Positions 58,267 to 64,000 of a stretch of 64,000 bases of DNA are shown here, one piece after another. Both the position numbers and the translations under genes were made by a program. The notes under the pieces were generated by a model. The model was given only the letters and a program-made list of their open reading frames with translations. It had not been told where the DNA came from and made no database searches. The DNA comes from Paragyromitra xinjiangensis (Eukaryota; Ascomycota; Pezizomycetes; Pezizales; Discinaceae). Each line of letters opens with the position of its first letter. The stretch's first letter is position 1. Location: the NCBI GenBank assembly GCA_038503065.1, contig JBCAMK010000015.1, forward strand, positions 1,612,001 through 1,676,000, read 5' to 3'.

Positions 58267-59977
58267 TCAGTACCACTGTTGGGCGCCAGAGCCACCGGGC
58301 TGATCGTCTCGCTTGTTGACACGGTATCCTCCGGTCGGAGCAGCGAAACCAGGGCCTGAGCCTGCTTGAGCACCCTTAGAAGCAGAACGCAGCCTATATC
58401 TGTTAGTATTTGTTTGTCTACTAACAAAAGCCAAGAAAATCTCACATCCTATCGGATCCACTCAGTCCGCGAGTAGTATCCATAGTACCAGGGGCACCAG
58501 CTCCCATGGAGTCACTCCTATCAATGACCTTTCTCCTTGTGCCGCTAACAATGCCGGCAGGCTTGACTGAGGCTTGGGGAGTAGGGTGCCCAGCGGTTGC
58601 AGCGTTGGTGCGAGTAGCACGTTGCTTCGAGGGATCTTTCACATCATCGTTGTCTTCCTGCTGCGGGGCTTGCTGTCCACCGGCAGCCTGGGCAATAGCT
58701 TGGGCGTTCTTTTGCTGCTAGATATTCAACATGGGAAAGCCCCCATTCAAATTAATTCACGTCCATTTATAATAGAAGTCATGAAGAGCAAAACCTACGT
58801 ATTTGTATACGGTCCAGTCAAAGACATAATCGTACTGGAATCCTTCCCTTACGAACAAGTCCCTAAAGATCTTGCGGAGGTAAGAGTAATCGGGCTTGTC
58901 ATCGAACCTCAATGAGCGAGTATAATTGAGGTAGATGGCAAACTCGTTAGGGAAGCCACGGCAAAGGACCTCGGTAGGGGTGGTCATCTTCTTTTCCATG
59001 ATACGGTCATATTTCTGCTTCTTTGTAGCTGCCTTCAGGCCCTGCCAAGGAAGGGAGCCGCGGCAAAAGTAGAGCATGACATATCCGAGCGACTCCATAT
59101 CATCACGGCGGGATTGCTCTACAATATATTAGTCAGCTATATCAAACTATGTTGAAAAGGTGATACGTACCAACTCCCAAATGAGTATTAATAGACGCGT
59201 ATCTTGCGGTACCCGTCAAGTTTTTATTTTCACGGTATGGGATGTGGAAATGGGTCTTAGGGTCACGATATTTCTTTGCGAGACCGAAGTCGATGACGTT
59301 AACCTGGTTGCCACGCTTTCCGATACCCATGAGAAAGTTGTCGGGCTTAATATCACGGTGGATAAATGACTTGGCATGGATATACTCGATGCGTGAAATC
59401 TATTCACGAATGTTAGAAATTGCATAAAATGATACTGCCAGAGGAAATGTACCAGTTGGTCTGCCAAGAGCAACACGGTCTTGAGCGAGAACTTTCTATT
59501 ACAAAAGTTGAATAGATCTTCCAAACTGGGACCAAGAAGATCAAGGACCATAGCGTTGTAGTCACACTCCGTTCCGAACCAGCGAACGAAGGGGATTCCA
59601 ACACCGCCGGCCAGAGACTTGTAAACTCTGGCCTCATATTCTAGCTGAGGGTGCTTTGCCTTTACGGACTCGAGCTTAATAGCGATTTCCTCTCCAGAAA
59701 TGATATTGGTTCCTGACGATAGTTAGCCCCATGAGCTAGAGACATGGGGAGGTTAATGTGTCATCAGCTCACCAAGATAAATGTCCCCAAAACTACCGCT
59801 TCCAATTTTTCTACCGATACGATACTTATTTCCGACCCTCAAATCCTGATGATCCCCAGGTGTTAGAATTGTTTACTGATTAATAATAGAGACTATTTAC
59901 AACCACCCCTTGTTCGCCAAACTAGGTTTTATTCCTGAAAACAAAGGAAATTGAGGAGAGCATACCATGGTCGTCAT
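58267..59977 (-). CDS. hhp1: Casein kinase I (HHP1/CK1-delta type), seven exons, 430 aa
   Basis: Exons 59977-59966, 59845-59773, 59712-59453, 59399-59171, 59118-58799, 58717-58446 and 58393-58267 total 1293 nt in frame. The first coding exon is only 12 nt and encodes MTTM. The kinase domain has [11 protein letters not shown], catalytic K41, HRDIKPDN with D131, and DFGLAKK with D152. CK1 signatures include [12 protein letters not shown] and [13 protein letters not shown]. The tail is Gln/Ala-rich, then basic, and ends GGSGAQQWY. The last exon uses a textbook TACTAAC branch site. CK1 kinases of this class act in the nucleus and cytoplasm in circadian timing, DNA repair and growth control. The symbol follows the fission-yeast orthologue type. 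Confidence 0.97.
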
Positions 59978-60900
59978 TTTGAGTCACGTTAATGCTGTGA
60001 CTTTTTCTTCTTCTTCTATATGATGGCTTTGACGATGCTAAGGTGATGCCAGAGATGAATGTTAGATGAAGTCTTTGACAGTCACCGAGCAGAGACGCGC
60101 AAATAAGTGAGGGTAGTAAGAGGAGAAGCTGGGAAGAAGGCTGGGGGAGGAGGAGAGGAAGAAGGAGAGGAGGAGGGGGTGCGTACTGAGTTGTTTCTAT
60201 GGAGAAGGGCTGATGATGGGTAGCCTTGTTGATGAAATCTGACGGTGTATGTTAGTCAAATGCTTCCTCAGCCCTCCTCACTCAACACGCACTAGCCGCC
60301 TCCTTTCTCCGCAGCCTAGCCAAGCCAAGAGAAGATGCCCGCAGGAACCACCAATGTTACAACGGCCAAAACGGGACAAGGAAGAGCACACACTGAGGAG
60401 ACGAGGCTGTCGAACGTACCAGTTGGAGATTATTTGATTGAAGATGGTTTTTTTTCGGTGGCAAGATAGATGAGAAACTCCGATCGAGCAATAAAACCGT
60501 CGGCTCGGATGACGCGGCTATAAGACACAGGGGAGAAGGATGAAAAGAGGGATTTCTGGAGAGAGCGAGGTGAGGAGGGAGGAGTGGAGGCAGAGAGAGA
60601 CAGGAGGCAAGAGGGGTTCTTCTCTCGAAGTCAGGTGGTGGACGAGAGGAAAGAGAGGCTTTAGTCGGGCTCTGCTCTTGGGGTGCAAACGATAGGAAGA
60701 AAGGGCTGGGACGAAGAAGGGGAGAGCGGGCAGAGTGTTTTGGGGAGCCAACTGCACTTCTTTATTTTTGGTGCTGGTGGTTGGACTGATCTGGACTAGA
60801 CTGGGCGCTTTCGGACTGGGCCAGCCTGGCGGAATGCCAACGAAAAAACCGGAACTGAACTGAACCGTGGTTTTCAGCACAAATCAAACCTGTGCCCGGA
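59978..60900 (-). promoter_or_regulatory. Leader and promoter of casein kinase I
   Basis: Upstream of the kinase start, the minus strand is pyrimidine-rich (CTTCTTCC-type runs near 60110-60200 and 60530-60620), typical of fungal housekeeping promoters and leaders. Leader introns are possible. No separate gene is supported. Confidence 0.4.
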
Positions 60901-63900
60901 ATAAATAACGCCCTCCGAGCGCCTACTCCTTGCTTTCATACATAAACATCACGCTGCCAATTCTCTCACCAGCACCGTCTATACATTTAGTGTTTTCAAT
61001 TGACTTTAAAAATCAACGATGCCGAGAGACAGAATAAAACCATGTGTATCACGCCCCAACTAGCACCGATTTTCCTCAGTTCACCTCTTCCTCTCTCACA
61101 GAACACCTCACCTCGCATCCAACCAACCGCTACGTACCCACGCCCCTCCACATCCAGAAACCGAAACCCTATGAAACCGCATAAAACCCGACCAGCGAAA
61201 CGGAGAATGGGGTTGGATAATACAGAGATTTCCCCTGCGTATTTTGCCTATCCCATCGCTTCGTCTATGTGACTCTTTGATTTTACCTATTCAAGTAGAG
61301 ATGGGTACTTCCAGCTACATGTGCTTTGGGGGTAGGGTATGGCTGGTACATAGAATTCATGTCTGTGATTTCGCTGCAACTACCACTTTTGTATCTCTAA
61401 AATCGGACCTGCTCATCCGGGTACCGGAAACTGATTACCGTGCATGCCAGTCGGTGGAAGAGGAGAAAGGAAGAACAGTCTCTGCATGGCAAGTTGACTG
61501 TCAGCACGTCAGAAGAGCAGCAGCAGGCAGTTCCCCGCGAAGTGCATCTTCCTGGTGGTACATGTAGAGTAGCTCCAGTATTATTTTTATTTACAACGGA
61601 CGACCGGTCCCAGGTCAGCTAAATAAGCAGCAAGAAGATGACACCGAAGACCTCCTCCTCCTCCGGTCAGATATGTACTGTAGTGATAAGGCTAGGGGAT
61701 ATACTTTCTGAATTCGAGCCCCTCCGATGTCCGAACGATTCCCCCACGCCCCCCTTGTGCTGCCCCTGTGCCACACAACCCCATAGATACCTGTTTCTCC
61801 CCCATGCCGAGGGTTAGTCCGTAAACCCGAGGGATCGAAATAAACTCCTCTTGGATGCGACGGGATGATCCGTACATCCATCCATCCATCCAGCCTTTGT
61901 TTTCGGCGTGTTCTAAACATCTTCAATTCTCAGCCTCGCTTCCCTCAGGTATCCCGATGCTATACAGGCCCGACCCGTCGGGAACGAAACTTAAGAAGAA
62001 ATGCCTCTAGGCGCTCTGCTCTGCGACAACAAAATAACCCCTCATACAACGATGTTTCCGCCGCGGCCAACCATTTGACCTTCAAACGAGGCGAGAAGAA
62101 AAAAAGCAAGAAGAAAAAAAAAAACAGGCCAGAATTTCTGTCTTTCTTGTCGCACGCCTTTCGCATGATTCGGTGATGCCTCCTTGCCTATCTGTCTCTC
62201 CCGAAACTCCGGCTTGTTGCGGGTGCGCACAGCCCAGCGCAGGTACAACCATGTAGTGTATGGATTTGTTGGGTAGGTGGCTGCTGACTCCCATAAGTTG
62301 AGTCCTCCTTCCCTGACACCATAGTTCTTCAACAATAGAATGAAGAAAAAAAAAAGACTTGAGTTTATCCATCACCCACCAATCCGTAGCCGCCGCGTGC
62401 GTGACAACAGTTAGGCAGCTGCGATGTCTAATATCTGAATTTGAGCATATGAAAATCCCTAGAAAACCCATGTGGTGGGTAAACCAGCGAACACTGCATG
62501 AAGTTGTCGGTGCTGTACACTTTACCTGGCCCGACGAATTTGCCTGCATTCCCGAGCGGCACTCATTTGTTGATGTGCCGACACCGAAAGTCAAGCAATG
62601 CTGGAGTGGCCTTCTACAGGCTTCTGTACAGGTTTTCCTTCTGTGGGCTTGTCTGTCGTGTAAATGACGTAGGGTCCGCGATTAATCGGGAAATTTGTTG
62701 TCTTGAAAGTCAAATTTTCTTATTCCGCAGCTTTTCGGATCATCGTTCTTCCTGGTTTTTTTTTCTTTCCTTCCTTTTTTGCTTTTTCTCACGACAGCCA
62801 AGCTTCAATCTTCTGCCGAGATGTCACGGACTATAGACAAAATAGTCGCAAAGTATGAAGGTCAGAAGATAGTTGTATCTGCGAGAAGTGTCTAAGCGAA
62901 TTGAATAAATTAGATTGTCTCAAATCAATATGAGAAAGGGTTCAGACAGCATAGACTTCTCTCTGACCTAAACTTTGATACCGATAAATCAATTCTCCGA
63001 AATCCCAATGAAACCAAGTCCACCACAAAGCCCAACTCCCAGGGTCATTACCTGGGAACGCAGTTTCGATCTGACCGGGCAGCAGCATCATGACCCAGGT
63101 ACATCTGTGTGACATACAACCTAGTTTTTTTTTTCTCTCTCGAAAGAAAAAATTCCCGTCCCACCCCCGGATAATTTCCTGCTCGCTTTCTTTGTTGTTT
63201 TTCTGCTCCCCTGTCTTACATGCATGGATCGATCTACTGCGATCTCGATGCCACAATGCATATGTTTCTTCGTCGTGATGGGATCAGCTATGCATATTTC
63301 ATGTGTTTTGGACGTTGATGACAGGGTGGAATGCGGCAGGGCTGAACCACTGTGCTTACTTTTGTGTATTCTTGGCTGGGGCTTTGGTATTACGTTACTA
63401 TTGCGTTGCGGATATCTGGGTATGCAGAGGGATGGTGTCTCGTGATCAAGCTTAAGAATGGATTCAGTTCTGTGGGATTGAGTAGGAGGTGGAAGTTCTA
63501 GAAAATGCGGGGTTGGCCGGCATCAGTGTGGGGCCTCGGCAATGCTGGTTTGGTTTTGCATCGTGTTCAGAGGATGGTGCAGGTATAATAGGTAACCAAC
63601 GCCCCCGTCTTTCGTACCGTATAGTCCACTTAAAGACCCGAGCTAAATGTTAGCAATTGAATTCATCCGGTTTGGGTGTGGTGATAAATCCACCGTATTA
63701 AACATACTGTAAAGAGTCGCAACTTATAAAACTCTCCAGCCTCTCTAGCTCGTGGGTGTCTCGTTAAGAGTGTTGTGTTCGTCCGATAGGTAGTTACACT
63801 GCCGGATAAATTATCTCTTTTTCCCTGTCGAGTGATAACACATGAAGTATCAAATTTTCTTTACAGCTGATAAAGGGTTGTTTTTGGACAGCGAATATCA

Positions 63901-64000
63901 ACATCGAGATCCATCATAGATTTAATCACGAATAGCTATGGATCATTTCTGGTTTGGTCTGTTCGCCATTGCCGATAACATATCCGGATCCACCAGCAAC
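60901..64000. other. Gene-poor right end
   Basis: No supported gene. ORFs up to 170 codons occur (for example minus 62082-62594), but they have A/T homopolymer-derived Phe and Lys runs and no recognisable motifs. A divergent partner of the kinase promoter could begin here with a long leader, but I cannot place it. Confidence 0.4.

Noticed and set aside
62082..62594. 170-codon ORF on the minus strand
   Set aside because: It contains Phe and Lys runs from homopolymers and no motif, and overlaps equally long ORFs in other frames.

Overview
This 64 kb window is eukaryotic and reads as a filamentous ascomycete (Pezizomycotina) chromosome. Genes carry short 50-90 nt introns with GT...AG ends and CTAAC-type branch points. 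The recognisable proteins are typical of that group: Rsm22, HHP1-type casein kinase I, an AP-1-like bZIP, a Zn(II)2Cys6 regulator, a Ty3/gypsy retroelement and an NRPS-like reductase. A leotiomycete-like host is only a guess. All spliced models were built by hand from splice motifs and frame continuity, with no transcript or database support.

Layout. 0-2.4 kb: the 3' end of an Rsm22-like mitoribosome gene, convergent with an unrecognised coiled-coil gene. 2.4-5.2 kb: gene-free repeats, including a degenerate minisatellite interrupted by a 245-bp MITE. 5.2-16.5 kb: an 11.3-kb Ty3/gypsy element with two 383-bp LTRs that look identical. It holds a frameshifted gag-pro-pol and, unusually, a third coding region after the integrase whose 3' half looks like a 2-oxoglutarate/Fe(II) oxygenase. 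16.5-19.6 kb: a truncated gag of a second gypsy family beside two inverted copies of its LTR. 19.6-22.1 kb: a 5'-truncated rve-type transposase and a cysteine-containing partner gene.

22.7-35.2 kb is a compact metabolic cluster: a DHDPS-fold 2-keto-3-deoxy-sugar-acid aldolase, an aldo-keto reductase, an NRPS-like A-T-R carboxylic acid reductase, a DgoD-type D-galactonate dehydratase and a Zn(II)2Cys6 regulator. Dehydratase, aldolase and reductase would form a non-phosphorylating route from a galactonate-like sugar acid to pyruvate and glyceraldehyde, then glycerol. The acid reductase is the unexplained member. The hexamer TATCCG recurs in the promoters of all four enzyme genes.

36.5-39.1 kb: a putative amidoligase divergent from an unrecognised gene. 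45.4-46.5 kb: a bZIP regulator. 50.0-50.9 kb: a phosducin-like protein. 58.3-60.0 kb: casein kinase I with a 12-nt first coding exon. The remaining stretches (39-45, 46.5-50, 51-58 and 60-64 kb) show no gene I can support.
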